DNA from: Paenibacillus macerans | GTDB lineage: Bacteria; Bacillota; Bacilli; Paenibacillales; Paenibacillaceae | Assembly (NCBI RefSeq): GCF_900454495.1 | Contig: NZ_UGSI01000001.1 | Span: 2,480,001 to 2,544,000 of the forward strand | Length of the DNA: 64,000 bases | Reading direction: 5' to 3' | In this document: positions 53,916-62,934 of the stretch, piece by piece | Layout: each line of letters opens with the position of its first letter | Numbering within the stretch: position 1 is the first letter of the stretch | Position numbers and translations under genes: made by a program | Notes under the pieces: generated by a model | What the model was told of the DNA's origin: nothing | Seen by the model: the letters and a program-made list of their open reading frames with translations, nothing else | Database searches by the model: none

Positions 53916-55499
53916 TTAAGCGCGCGATCGGCTCTTGCGGTATTCGCTAGGTCTCAAACCTGTCAATTTCTCGAATAGCCGAGCAAAATACTGCGTATCC
54001 GAGTACCCTACCCGCTCGCAAATTTCATAAACCTTCAAATCCGTTCGCTCCAGCAGTTCTTTCGCTTTGCCGATTCGGACCTGAGCCAGAAAATTCATGT
54101 AGGTATCCCCCGTCTTTTGCTTAAACAACTGGCTTAAATAATAAGGGCTGATGAAAAACCGGGAGGCCAGTTCCGCAAGGGTGATCGGATCATGGTAGTG
54201 CTGCGTTACGTATTCCTTGATCTCGGCGATGATATCCTTCTTCTTGGGCACATGATGCTCTACCTTAAACACAATGATGCAGCGAATGACCTGAATCATC
54301 CATTTCTCCAGGCGCTCCAGCGTTCGGAAGCTGGAGATGGCCTCTAGAGACAGGATATTGCGCCCGAGAAAATCATTCTGCTGCAGCTGCTGAAACGACA
54401 TCTTCCGCACGCTCGATAAAAGGATGTTTATACAATACACCTGGAGATCCGTGGGGCTCATACCTTGCTGAACTTCCATGCCCCGGAAAATCTCGCGGAT
54501 GATGGCGACACATCCCTCTTCATTCATATTGTCGAGCTCTGCTTCCAGTTTGTTAATCAGTTCTTCAGGAACGGGATGGCGCCGTCCCGTCAGATTGACC
54601 GTCTCGGGATAAGCGATCACGGCCCCCTCCCCCTTGATGACCTTGTAGCTTAAGGCATAGCGGGCTTCCTCAAAAGATTGGCCGAGTCCCGCCGCCCGTT
54701 CCTGAAAAGTGCCGATTCCGGCGGTGACGGACAATTTCAGTTCCCGAAACAGCGTATCCTTCAGGCCGAGTATGGTACGGACCAGTTCCTCGTACCCGGC
54801 AGCTCCGTCATGGGTGACTACAACGGCCACCTGAGAACCGGAATATCGGAACCGGTATACGGCCCGGTACCGCTCCAAGGCCCGGTCGATCTGCTGAAAC
54901 ACTGGCCGAAGACCGAATTCTTTTATACAGCCGAAACCTTCGTCAAATTCCAGCAAGACGCATATAAACCGGACCCCCACCGCTTCTATACCGGCGATCC
55001 GCAGGGTTTCTTCCATATGAACCAAACCATCGCTGCCGTTATCAAGAATATCCCGCAGTACATTTTCCTGCATCCGGCTGTGAGCCTCCTGCTTCAGGTC
55101 GTCCACTTCCCGAAGTTTAGCCCGTTCCGTCCGGATGTCCTCCATGACCTGACGGACGCAGTCGCGAAGCTCCTCTTCCTCCACCGGCTTATTGATGTAA
55201 AATTGGACCCCCAGCTGCATGCCCCGCCTCGCATATTCGAAGTCGGCATACCCGCTCAAAAGAATGAATTTGGCCGGGTTGCCCGCCTCTTTCAGCATTT
55301 TGATCATTTCCAGGCCATCCGCCTGCGGCATCCGAATATCCGTGATCACGATGTCGGGGTGCCGTGTTTGAATTAACTTGACCCCTTCCAAACCGTTGTA
55401 AGCTGCGCCAACGACCTCACAATCCGGAACATAGCGGCCGATTATTTTTTTAAGGCCGTCCACAATTCCTTTCTCGTCATCCACTAAGACTAGCTTCAT
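53916..55499 (-). CDS. YesN-type AraC response regulator
   Basis: 527 residues from ATG at 55499, with GAGAGGTG upstream. Receiver domain 1-120 with D7-D8, phospho-acceptor D54 (VITDIRMPQADG) and lysine in INKPVEEEE; a long middle region; C-terminal HTH pair (ITLAELASRFFISPYYLSQL and VYEICERVGYSDTQYFARLF) ending RPSEYRK. It works with the YesM-type kinase whose gene ends 43 bases upstream, and should activate the importer and glycosidase genes that follow. Confidence 0.94.
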   Translation of the reverse strand: MKLVLVDDEKGIVDGLKKIIGRYVPDCEVVGAAYNGLEGVKLIQTRHPDIVITDIRMPQADGLEMIKMLKEAGNPAKFILLSGYADFEYARRGMQLGVQFYINKPVEEEELRDCVRQVMEDIRTERAKLREVDDLKQEAHSRMQENVLRDILDNGSDGLVHMEETLRIAGIEAVGVRFICVLLEFDEGFGCIKEFGLRPVFQQIDRALERYRAVYRFRYSGSQVAVVVTHDGAAGYEELVRTILGLKDTLFRELKLSVTAGIGTFQERAAGLGQSFEEARYALSYKVIKGEGAVIAYPETVNLTGRRHPVPEELINKLEAELDNMNEEGCVAIIREIFRGMEVQQGMSPTDLQVYCINILLSSVRKMSFQQLQQNDFLGRNILSLEAISSFRTLERLEKWMIQVIRCIIVFKVEHHVPKKKDIIAEIKEYVTQHYHDPITLAELASRFFISPYYLSQLFKQKTGDTYMNFLAQVRIGKAKELLERTDLKVYEICERVGYSDTQYFARLFEKLTGLRPSEYRKSRSRA

Positions 55500-55542
55500 C
55501 CCAGGGCACCTCTCTTTTTCATTTCGCACCATCATAGCGTCT

Positions 55543-57363
55543 TTAGATCTTGGGGATTAAAATTTCTACCGTCGTCCCTTGCCCGATTCCAGAACGAATC
55601 ATCAGATAATACCGGTCTCCATAATGAAGCTTGATGCGTTCCGCGATATTTTTTAAGCCCAACCCTTTACCGGCGGGCTCATCCGTCATATCCAGCTTGT
55701 ATTTGTCCGACCCCGCCGCCTCCAACAAAACTTGCAGCTCCTTTTGCTTGTCCTCAGTCATGCCGATTCCGTCGTCCGTCATCCGGATCAGGATCTCGCC
55801 TTCTTCCGTCCAAAAACCTTCAATCGCGATATTCATCGTCTGGCTGTAGTCTTCGAACCCATGGTTGATGCTGTTCTCCACGATCGGCTGGAAAACCAGC
55901 GGGATGATGCTGCATTGCTGAATATCCTCGGGAATTCGAATATCCAGCAGGAACTTATGGTCGAACCTTAGGTTCTGGAGCTGCACATAATTCGCCGTAT
56001 ATTCCAATTCATGCTTCACCGAATGCTGCCTGCCTTCTTTCCCCAAAGCAAGCCTAAACATGCGAGCCAGAATTTTGATCATGCCGGCCGTCTCCTCATC
56101 ATCATTCACCAGCGCCTTCATGCGGATGGATTCCAAGGTGTTGTACAGCATATGCGGGTTGATCTGGTTCTGGAGCGCGATGAACTTGGCTCGGCGATGC
56201 TTAATCTCCGCGATGTACACATCCTCAATCAAGGTGCGGATCGTTACGATCATCTTGTTGTAACTATTGACCAGGCTGCCGATCTCGTCATTGGCCTGCT
56301 TTTTCTCGATGGGCAGGTATTGGCCTAGTTCCGCTTGCTTCATGCTCTTGCGGAGCGCCTTGATCGGCCTCGTGATTGTATAGCTTAATCCAAACGACAT
56401 GAGTGCGATGATCAAACAGCTTGCCAGGATCACAATCAAGGTCACCCCTTGGATCTGATTGATCTTGGCCAGAAGCTTTTCGCGGGGGATCTCCGTCCTG
56501 ACCAACAATTTGCCGAGTTCGGTGTTTCCCGTTAAAATAATCCTGTTCTTGCCGCCTTTAACTTTGATATAAGCTCCCCCGCCTGATTCCAATACCTGCT
56601 GCCAGGACAGCCGGCCGCTGGCGGCGTCGGATTGATAGACGATTTCTCCATGGCGATTGCTAATAGTGACGCTCATCCCGTATTTGTCCCGGGCCGAGAC
56701 GAAATCTTGATCAAGCTGCAGCAAGGCAAACGGGTCCAAATCGATGAGCAGGATTCCCGCATAGGCCCCGTCCGAGTTGAGGAGGACTCTTCCTACCGTC
56801 ACCATGGCGCCTTCTCCTTGGTCATCGTAATAGGAACGATCATGCAGCCCGGTAATAAAAAACGTTTCATCGGAGCTGCGGAGCCGCTTAAACCAATTTT
56901 GGGATAATAGTGCGTTCTCGTTGACCACGTTAGTGGTAGTCGTATACTGATACACGGCGTTATCGCGGCTCACCAGCATCACGGTACCGATCTCCGGTTT
57001 AAGCAGAGCGACCCGCATGAGCAACCGCTGAACGGCCACCCGCTGTAAAATCAATTCATCCATCGACCTGTTCCGCTCGTCCCCGAGCTTATAGATCAGT
57101 TCGCCGTCGATGAGCACCGACTTGGTCACCTTATCGTATTCTTTCATGAATTCGTTCAAGGAAGTCCTGATCTGAGACGTGTACAGAGCCGCGAACTCTT
57201 GAGAAGACTCTTCCAGTTCCACTGCCGACTGGCGGAATATGATTACGCTTACAACGATAAGCGGAATAACGCAAATGAGCAGGTATCCCAACATTAATTT
57301 GTTTTGGAACCTCATGTTTTTTATTCTCAAAACCGCCTTGCGGATCCAATGGTTATGCTCCAT
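55543..57363 (-). CDS. YesM-type sensor histidine kinase
   Basis: 606 residues. Membrane helices at about 22-45 and 303-327 frame an extracytoplasmic double-Cache-like sensor. HAMP 328-380, His_kinase domain with phosphorylated H404 in LQNQINPHMLYNTL, and HATPase with N box VENSINHGFEDY and G box GKGLGLKNI. It senses an extracellular sugar and phosphorylates the YesN-type regulator. ATG at 57363 follows AAGGAAGGA. Confidence 0.94.
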   Translation of the reverse strand: MEHNHWIRKAVLRIKNMRFQNKLMLGYLLICVIPLIVVSVIIFRQSAVELEESSQEFAALYTSQIRTSLNEFMKEYDKVTKSVLIDGELIYKLGDERNRSMDELILQRVAVQRLLMRVALLKPEIGTVMLVSRDNAVYQYTTTTNVVNENALLSQNWFKRLRSSDETFFITGLHDRSYYDDQGEGAMVTVGRVLLNSDGAYAGILLIDLDPFALLQLDQDFVSARDKYGMSVTISNRHGEIVYQSDAASGRLSWQQVLESGGGAYIKVKGGKNRIILTGNTELGKLLVRTEIPREKLLAKINQIQGVTLIVILASCLIIALMSFGLSYTITRPIKALRKSMKQAELGQYLPIEKKQANDEIGSLVNSYNKMIVTIRTLIEDVYIAEIKHRRAKFIALQNQINPHMLYNTLESIRMKALVNDDEETAGMIKILARMFRLALGKEGRQHSVKHELEYTANYVQLQNLRFDHKFLLDIRIPEDIQQCSIIPLVFQPIVENSINHGFEDYSQTMNIAIEGFWTEEGEILIRMTDDGIGMTEDKQKELQVLLEAAGSDKYKLDMTDEPAGKGLGLKNIAERIKLHYGDRYYLMIRSGIGQGTTVEILIPKI

Positions 57364-57433
57364 ATCCGAGTCCTTCCTTGAATTAGTGTCTCATATTGCC
57401 GAAAACCAACCCTCCACCATTTTACCACATTAA

Positions 57434-57449
57434 TTGTATCCGCTTTCAA
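57434..57449. promoter_or_regulatory. cre (CcpA) site upstream of the YesM-type kinase gene
   Basis: The minus strand reads TTGAAAGCGGATACAA, matching WTGNAANCGNWNNCWW at every fixed position, 71-86 bases before the kinase start. An inverted repeat TGGGAA/TTCCCA is at about 57518-57539. Apart from these and the hairpin at 57558-57597 the 57364-57677 gap has no feature. Confidence 0.7.
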
Positions 57450-57555
57450 GCTTTGATTATATCCCTTTTACAAATTACGTAAAGAGGACGAATTTAAGTT
57501 GCTGCCGGGTCATTTTTGGGAATAAAATAGTTCCCATGAATACGCCAAGAACGCA

Positions 57556-57598
57556 AACAGCTCTTGAAACGGCCTTTGAGGCTGGTTCAAGAGCTTAG
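57556..57598 (-). terminator. Hairpin after the EIIA gene
   Basis: AGCTCTTGAA pairs with TTCAAGAGCT, with an inner GCC/GGC around TTTGA. It lies 80 bases after the EIIA stop; the T run on the minus strand is weak (TGTTTGCG). Confidence 0.55.
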
Positions 57599-57677
57599 AA
57601 AGAAGCAATCCCGAGACCAAGCGGATCAATCCGCCAGCCTCATTCTAATAGATGAGTCTCCTTTCAGCGTAGTTCAC

Positions 57678-58226
57678 TTAGACAACAAGCGTCAGCAACT
57701 TATCTTGGGCTGTAACCGTTGAGCTTGTTGTTTCAATAACATCCAAATAATCGTCGGTATTCGAGATAATAATTGGTGTGATCGGATTGTAACCGGCTTC
57801 CTTAATTTTCTCCAGATCAAACTCAATCAATAGATCCCCTTTGCGGACCTGATCTCCTACCTTAACCCGAGGGGTGAAATACTGCCCTTTTAATTGCACC
57901 GTATTGATTCCAATGTGAATAAGTACTTCCGCACCACTCTCGGATAGCAGAACTACAGCATGACCTGACTTGAGAATGGTGCCAACCGTACCGTTCACTG
58001 GCGACACGGCTTGGCCAACACTCGGAACAATGGCAACCCCTTTCCCCATAGCACCTTCTGCAAAAGCAGGATCAGGAACCTCAGTCAAGGATTTCACATC
58101 TCCAGTTAATGGACTGTGAAGCACCTCTTTCTTCAAGCTCGGCGAATCCCCTGCAGAGTTTGAACTTGCTTTCGCCGGAACAGCTTGCCCTTCTGCAGCA
58201 GGAGCTGCAGCACTTGCCTCAGTCAC
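57678..58226 (-). pseudogene. PTS EIIA (glucose-type) domain, probably detached from a larger permease
   Basis: 182 residues from GTG at 58226, just after an in-frame stop. An Ala/Pro/Ser-rich linker (residues 5-30) precedes a full EIIA-Glc domain with its histidine pair H89 and H104 (VLIHIGINTVQLKG). Such linkers join EIIA to EIICB in multidomain PTS permeases, which is absent here, and no ribosome site fits the GTG. The domain is complete, so a stand-alone YpqE-like EIIA made by coupling to the short leader frame remains possible. It ends unusually, with NTDDYLDVIETTSSTV. Confidence 0.7.
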
Positions 58227-58308
58227 TGAAACAGCTTATCGCTCCGACCAGCAGCGCAAGCAATAAAACCAGTGTCAGACGGCGCCTGGTGATCAATTTT
58301 CTAAACAT
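58219..58308 (-). pseudogene. Orphan lipoprotein leader frame fused ahead of EIIA
   Basis: From ATG at 58308, with AAGGGG upstream, 29 codons encode a lipoprotein-like signal (RRRLTLVLLLALLVGAISC) and stop at TGA inside the start of the EIIA frame, in another frame. It looks like the 5' end of an unrelated secreted protein gene joined to the PTS fragment. Confidence 0.5.
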
Positions 58309-58448
58309 GGAATAATGCATCCCCTTTTCCTTTGTTGCTGAGCGGGCTATTTTAATCATTCGCCTCCCGTTCAGGTATAAATAATAGAACTTTCATATAT
58401 TAGAAGTGAGGTCGAGGCGTAATAGAGTTGTAAAATCGTTTAACCCTA

Positions 58449-58478
58449 TAAAAAAAGCCCACCCCAAGGGTGAGCTGT
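58449..58478 (-). terminator. Terminator of the acyltransferase-like gene
   Basis: On the minus strand GCTCACCC and GGGTGGGC form a stem with one mismatch around TTG and are followed by TTTTTTT, directly after the stop at 58495. Confidence 0.85.
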
Positions 58479-58494
58479 TCCGGCAGGCGCACGC

Positions 58495-59613
58495 TTATCC
58501 GGACGGCGGTGCCCCAGCCGGCCGTGAGGCGCTGAACGCCCGGTCGAAGCGACGCATCGGCGCCTCGAGCGGACCGGCGGGAAGCCGCGCGATCAGCCAG
58601 CCCGCCGCCAGCGTCACGATGACGACGAGCAGGTCGCCGAATGGAATCCCTCCGAGGCCATAATCGATCCCCGCCCGTTCAAGAACCCAGATCACGACGA
58701 ACTGTGCCGCGTACATCGTCAACGCCACGCGTCCGACTGCCGCGAAAGGCCCCAGCACGACAGCGGTCCGCTTCGGGACGAGACAAGCCAGTCCCAGCAC
58801 CAAAAGCGCGGCCCCCAGCCCCGTCAGCGTCTGGAACGTCGAGGCGCTGTGCGGAGCTGTCCAGAGCAGACTGTGCCACAACGGCTGTTCCACGTTAAGC
58901 GGCCAGATGGCGTAAGGGTCCGGCTGGACGGGGGCGGCACCTTGAACGCGGATGAGCCACTGCTCAAAAGAACGGCTTAGCCCGGGAAGGACGTAAGCGC
59001 CCAGCAGCTTACCGACAGCGTGCATGACCGCGCCGCCGCCCGCAAGCGAGAGTGCGGTGCGCGCTTTGGTGAGATCGAGACGCCCGATCGCCATCCCGGC
59101 GACGAAAGCTGGAGCGAGTGCCAGACCGGACATCGGTCCGCCCGCTATATCCCGCAGGAGGAACGCCCCCGATAGAAAGCTCCCTCCGAGAACCATCAGC
59201 GGCGGGCTCACCACGAGCAGAACGGCCGCCGCCGCAAAAAGCGCACGCGTCGAACGCCGCACCAGCACCAGCGCTAGTACGAACAATGCCGCATAGGCGG
59301 GCAAAATCACCCCGTACGGAGTATTCAGCATAATGAGAAGATACCCGATAGTATCGACAAATACCGCGCGCGCGAGCATCCGCGCTCGGAACGCGGTCGG
59401 CTCCGTTCCTAGATCCTTCATGCGCCCCGCCATGATCGAGTAGGAGATGCCCCCGCAGAGCACAAATAGCAGCGTCGTGTTTCCGGAGACGATCGCGCCA
59501 TTCATGCCGTTCAGCGCAAAGTGTTGCACATACATCCCTATGACCGCCAACCCCCGCGCTGCATCAAGCGCCAAAAGACGCCCCGTTCCCCGCGATTTAT
59601 TACCGATTGACAA
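58495..59613 (-). CDS. Multi-span membrane protein of the DUF418/DUF1624 acyltransferase-like superfamily
   Basis: 372 residues from TTG at 59613, chosen because GAGGAGGAG lies eight bases upstream; an ATG at 59652 would place that site inside the gene. About ten hydrophobic helices; the opening RLLALDAARGLAVIGMYVQH matches the DUF1624/DUF418 start (LDxxRGxAxxxM). Members are thought to move acyl groups across the membrane. Its composition is far richer in G and C than its neighbours, and codons end mostly in G or C, which suggests transfer from a high-GC source. The substrate is unknown. Confidence 0.8.
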   Translation of the reverse strand: MSIGNKSRGTGRLLALDAARGLAVIGMYVQHFALNGMNGAIVSGNTTLLFVLCGGISYSIMAGRMKDLGTEPTAFRARMLARAVFVDTIGYLLIMLNTPYGVILPAYAALFVLALVLVRRSTRALFAAAAVLLVVSPPLMVLGGSFLSGAFLLRDIAGGPMSGLALAPAFVAGMAIGRLDLTKARTALSLAGGGAVMHAVGKLLGAYVLPGLSRSFEQWLIRVQGAAPVQPDPYAIWPLNVEQPLWHSLLWTAPHSASTFQTLTGLGAALLVLGLACLVPKRTAVVLGPFAAVGRVALTMYAAQFVVIWVLERAGIDYGLGGIPFGDLLVVIVTLAAGWLIARLPAGPLEAPMRRFDRAFSASRPAGAPPSG

Positions 59614-59799
59614 TATGTACTCCTCCTCTAAAAGTTCAAAACTTTGTTTCATAATTCCCTGTCCCGATGGGGGATGTGATGCTATTCCAATATAGCGGGA
59701 AGATGTAGTAAAAGTTAGATCAACATGTAAAGAAGATGTAAAAAATATTGCAACTTGCGGAGGGAAAAAGTGGAACATATAATCATGTCCGCATTCCAA

Positions 59800-59828
59800 A
59801 CAAAAAGAGACGCCATGCGTCTCTTGAT
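59800..59828 (-). terminator. Terminator of the lipoprotein/kinase operon
   Basis: On the minus strand AAGAGACGC pairs with GCGTCTCTT around ATG and is followed by TTTGTTTGG, shortly after the stop at 59858. Confidence 0.85.
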
Positions 59829-59857
59829 CGGCAAATTAGAATTAGGGGAGCTTAAAG

Positions 59858-60616
59858 CTAGTCAGATTGGGAGAGGTTAGCCAGATATGAATAAGATAAC
59901 ACCGTCATAATCCCCTTGCTGAAACCTGATATCTCTTTCGTACTCGAGTCAACCGATACGACGTACCGCGTTTTTTTCGTCTTTTTATCCCGGAAGAATA
60001 AAGTTGCGTCGTTTGTTGCTCCCCAGAAAAACGAGTCCTTCCCTAGTTCCAACTCATCCGGATTTACATCGCTCAACCGTTTCAGAAACTGCTTAGCTGT
60101 GAATATCGCTTCATCTTTGTCGGGTTCGCTTCCTTTACCGGGGGAATACTCCGTTCGTGCATAATTGTTAATTTCCAGGATATCTCCGTCTTTTGAATTC
60201 AATGCCACGGTATATTGAATATAAGGATTGTGCGGATTGGTTATGATTACACGGTATATCCCGTTAGGAATAGCGTTCAATTCCGTTTTATACCGCACAA
60301 GGGGGTCTGCGCTCGTATCTCCTATAATAGAATACAGCATACTTTTGATCTCCTGCAGATCGGATGCGCTGACTTCGAGGTTTATGTCCTCCACCAATAA
60401 ATTGGTCTTTAAAAGCCGATTTACCGCATCAACACTTAACGTTTTCACGGTGTCCTCCGATAATGTTCCAGGGTACTCCAGCTTATTTTCCGGCATGACT
60501 TGATTTATTTTTTTGATCATGACCGTATCTTTGGCGACAGGTTGATAAAATTCGTTGCAACCCGTAAGGAAGATCAGGCAGGCTATCCCGCTGATAAGCA
60601 GCTTTATTGCCTTCAT
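59858..60616 (-). CDS. Hypothetical lipoprotein encoded with a two-component pair
   Basis: 252 residues. Signal peptide with lipobox IFLTGC and cysteine at 20. No family recognised with confidence; a mixed alpha/beta pattern and a RYVVSVDSSTKEISGFSKG end resemble PepSY-like or signalling lipoproteins. Its ATG at 60616 overlaps the kinase stop as ATGA, with GAGGTGG upstream, so it is made together with the kinase and may act as that kinase's sensor helper or target. Confidence 0.75.
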   Translation of the reverse strand: MKAIKLLISGIACLIFLTGCNEFYQPVAKDTVMIKKINQVMPENKLEYPGTLSEDTVKTLSVDAVNRLLKTNLLVEDINLEVSASDLQEIKSMLYSIIGDTSADPLVRYKTELNAIPNGIYRVIITNPHNPYIQYTVALNSKDGDILEINNYARTEYSPGKGSEPDKDEAIFTAKQFLKRLSDVNPDELELGKDSFFWGATNDATLFFRDKKTKKTRYVVSVDSSTKEISGFSKGIMTVLSYSYLANLSQSD

Positions 60617-62043
60617 GAGTCCACCTCGCTTTCGCGCTTCACATCAAACCTAACGGTGACGGTTGTTCCTTTGTTTTCTTCACTGGCCACTTCAAACGTC
60701 CCATGATGAATCTTAGCGATGCTCTGACAGATGGATAATCCTAACCCTGCTCCATTGTAGCTGCGCGTTCTTGCTTTATCCGATACATAAAACGGTTCGA
60801 AAATGTTGTCCACATGCTCCGGAGCTATTCCGATACCGCGGTCTTCCACGGTGAGGACACACTGATGATGGTCCTCATACGTGCGAATCGTTACCGCCCC
60901 ATGCTCGGCGGAAGCCTTGATCGCGTTATCCGCCAGATTGAAGATGAGGCTCTTCATTAAATCCTTCTCCATCCAGAGCCGGCAATCCTTACAGTCATAA
61001 ACCAGGCGAATGTTTTTATCCTTCGCTTCCATGGCCAAAGCCGAATCCATTTCGTCAATCACGGTTCTTAGATTCTCCATCTTCATCTCAAAATGGTCCG
61101 CTTGTACCAAAATTAAATCCATCATTTTCAAAGAGAGCGATTCGAGCCTTTTGGCCTCGTTGTAAATGACATTCAGCCCATCCAGAAAAACATCCTCCTG
61201 GTATTTCGTCACCCGCAAAAAATCAGCGTAGCCGATGATCGAGGTCAGCGGCGTTTTCAGTTCATGGGTGAAGTTTTGGATAAACCGCTGCTTCTCCAGA
61301 TTGTGCCGCTCCAGTTCAATAATTTTATCTTCAACCACCGAAACCATATGATTAAAATGATGGGCCAGGTTGCTGATTTCATCTTTGGATTTGAGCTCCA
61401 CCCTTTTCGAGAAATCCCCTTGGGCAATCACCTTTGCGGTTTTAACCATCTTGTCGATCGGTTTGGTAAGTCCTTTGCTGATCAAAAACATCACGATCAT
61501 ATAGATGAGGCAGGCGGCTAAATCAACTTTCAAGAAAAAATTATACTGTTCGAAACGCTCCTGATAAATCGGGGTGACATCTTTCATATAGCCGATGGCG
61601 TATTTTTTTTGATTAATATGAACCAGGCTGGAGGTAAACAAAATCGTCCTCCGACCGACATCGCTTAGCATATACCGGATCTCGTCCTCTGACGACCCCT
61701 GCAGTTCCGGATGTTGCCCCGTAAAATCGACGTTGTTGAATACCTTGCGGTTCATATTATCTACGATGTTTAAATACATTTTCTGGTCGTTGTTTCTGGC
61801 AACAAACTCATTTCCTATATTCGTAAACACCGTTTTTTCATAATCAAAGTCATTGTAAATTTTCAGGAGCGGAGCCACGGCCTCCATCGTCGAACGAATA
61901 TTCATATTTTCCCGTAACATCGTATTGATTTCCTGCTGGAGCATCTTGCTGTGGTTCCGCTCGATGATCAGCACCGAAGCCAGGTTAAAGATGACGATAA
62001 AAGTCAAGATCGAGAACAGGGATATTTTCTGCCAAAACCTCAT
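60613..62043 (-). CDS. Sensor histidine kinase
   Basis: 476 residues. Membrane helices at about 7-27 and 172-190 flank an extracytoplasmic sensor; HAMP 191-243; phosphorylated H260 in FTHELKTPLTSIIGY; ATPase boxes FNLADNAIKAS, DRGIGI and GAGLGLSI. It starts with ATG at 62043, two bases after the response regulator stop, and is coupled to the lipoprotein gene downstream. The stimulus is not evident; genes of this layout often respond to envelope stress or antimicrobial peptides. Confidence 0.93.
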   Translation of the reverse strand: MRFWQKISLFSILTFIVIFNLASVLIIERNHSKMLQQEINTMLRENMNIRSTMEAVAPLLKIYNDFDYEKTVFTNIGNEFVARNNDQKMYLNIVDNMNRKVFNNVDFTGQHPELQGSSEDEIRYMLSDVGRRTILFTSSLVHINQKKYAIGYMKDVTPIYQERFEQYNFFLKVDLAACLIYMIVMFLISKGLTKPIDKMVKTAKVIAQGDFSKRVELKSKDEISNLAHHFNHMVSVVEDKIIELERHNLEKQRFIQNFTHELKTPLTSIIGYADFLRVTKYQEDVFLDGLNVIYNEAKRLESLSLKMMDLILVQADHFEMKMENLRTVIDEMDSALAMEAKDKNIRLVYDCKDCRLWMEKDLMKSLIFNLADNAIKASAEHGAVTIRTYEDHHQCVLTVEDRGIGIAPEHVDNIFEPFYVSDKARTRSYNGAGLGLSICQSIAKIHHGTFEVASEENKGTTVTVRFDVKRESEVDS

Positions 62044-62045
62044 GC

Positions 62046-62702
62046 CTAGTCCTCCAACCGGTACCCGATTTTATAGACCGTGATAATGTGGTCATGCAGT
62101 CCAAGCTTTTTGCGCAGCGATTTAATATGCATGTCTACGGTTCTCGTTTCGCCAAAATAAGCGATCCCCCAAACTTTATCCAACAGTTGTTCCCGGGACA
62201 GAGCGATGTTTTTATTCTTCAAAAGAACGACGAGCAGATCAAATTCCTTGATGGTCAGTTCCACGGGCTGTCCCTTGACCCTTACTTCCCTTTTATCCAA
62301 ATAGACCTGAAGCTCTTTAAATTCAATGACATGCTCTTCACTGCCGAATCTGCGTAATACCGTCTCAATGCGGGCCAGCAGTTCAAGGGTTTCGAACGGC
62401 TTCACGATGTAATCCTCCGCCCCCAGCTTCAAACCCTGGACCTTATCAATTACTGCATTTTTCGCCGTTAAAAAAATCACCGGGATCTGCAGCGGGCGGA
62501 TTTTCTCCATGAGTTCAAACCCGTCGATCCCCGGAATCATGACATCCAGCAAAACCAGGTTGAACTTTTCGCGCTGAATCATCTCCCAGGCGGCCTGTCC
62601 ATCGTATACTTCGGTCGTCTCATAATTTACGACATTCAAGTTCATTTTGATGATTTTTGAAATATTGATGTCGTCTTCAACAATTAAGATTTTTTTGCCC
62701 AA
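62046..62702 (-). CDS. OmpR-family response regulator
   Basis: 218 residues from TTG at 62702 (GGAG 12 bases upstream, rather far). Receiver with D10-D11, phospho-acceptor D53 (LVLLDVMIPGIDG) and K in IVKPFE; winged helix with TRTVDMHIKSLRKKLG and TVYKIGYRLE. First gene of the regulator/kinase/lipoprotein operon. Confidence 0.93.
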   Translation of the reverse strand: MGKKILIVEDDINISKIIKMNLNVVNYETTEVYDGQAAWEMIQREKFNLVLLDVMIPGIDGFELMEKIRPLQIPVIFLTAKNAVIDKVQGLKLGAEDYIVKPFETLELLARIETVLRRFGSEEHVIEFKELQVYLDKREVRVKGQPVELTIKEFDLLVVLLKNKNIALSREQLLDKVWGIAYFGETRTVDMHIKSLRKKLGLHDHIITVYKIGYRLED

Positions 62703-62863
62703 AACATTTTCGCACTCCTAACCCGTAAGGATTCAAAATATGCCTTTGATTATATATCTTTCTTCTTAAAAAGTGAATTTGTATAGTGGTTTACGTTTGC
62801 TTCATCTAAATTCTTTTTTGGACTAAAGACAGTTCTGCCAGTCCAGCTAACCGGGAATAACGT

Positions 62864-62909
62864 TTGACAGTATTTTCGCATTCACGTATTATGAATGATA
62901 ATCATTCAT
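62864..62909 (+). promoter_or_regulatory. Promoter and operator of the TetR gene
   Basis: TTGACA (62864-62869) and TATTAT (62887-62892) are separated by 17 bases. A perfect 9-1-9 palindrome ATGAATGATAATCATTCAT (62891-62909) overlaps the -10 box and start region, as expected for autorepression by the TetR protein. Confidence 0.85.
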
Positions 62910-62934
62910 TAATCAAAAAGGAGGGGGATGAATA

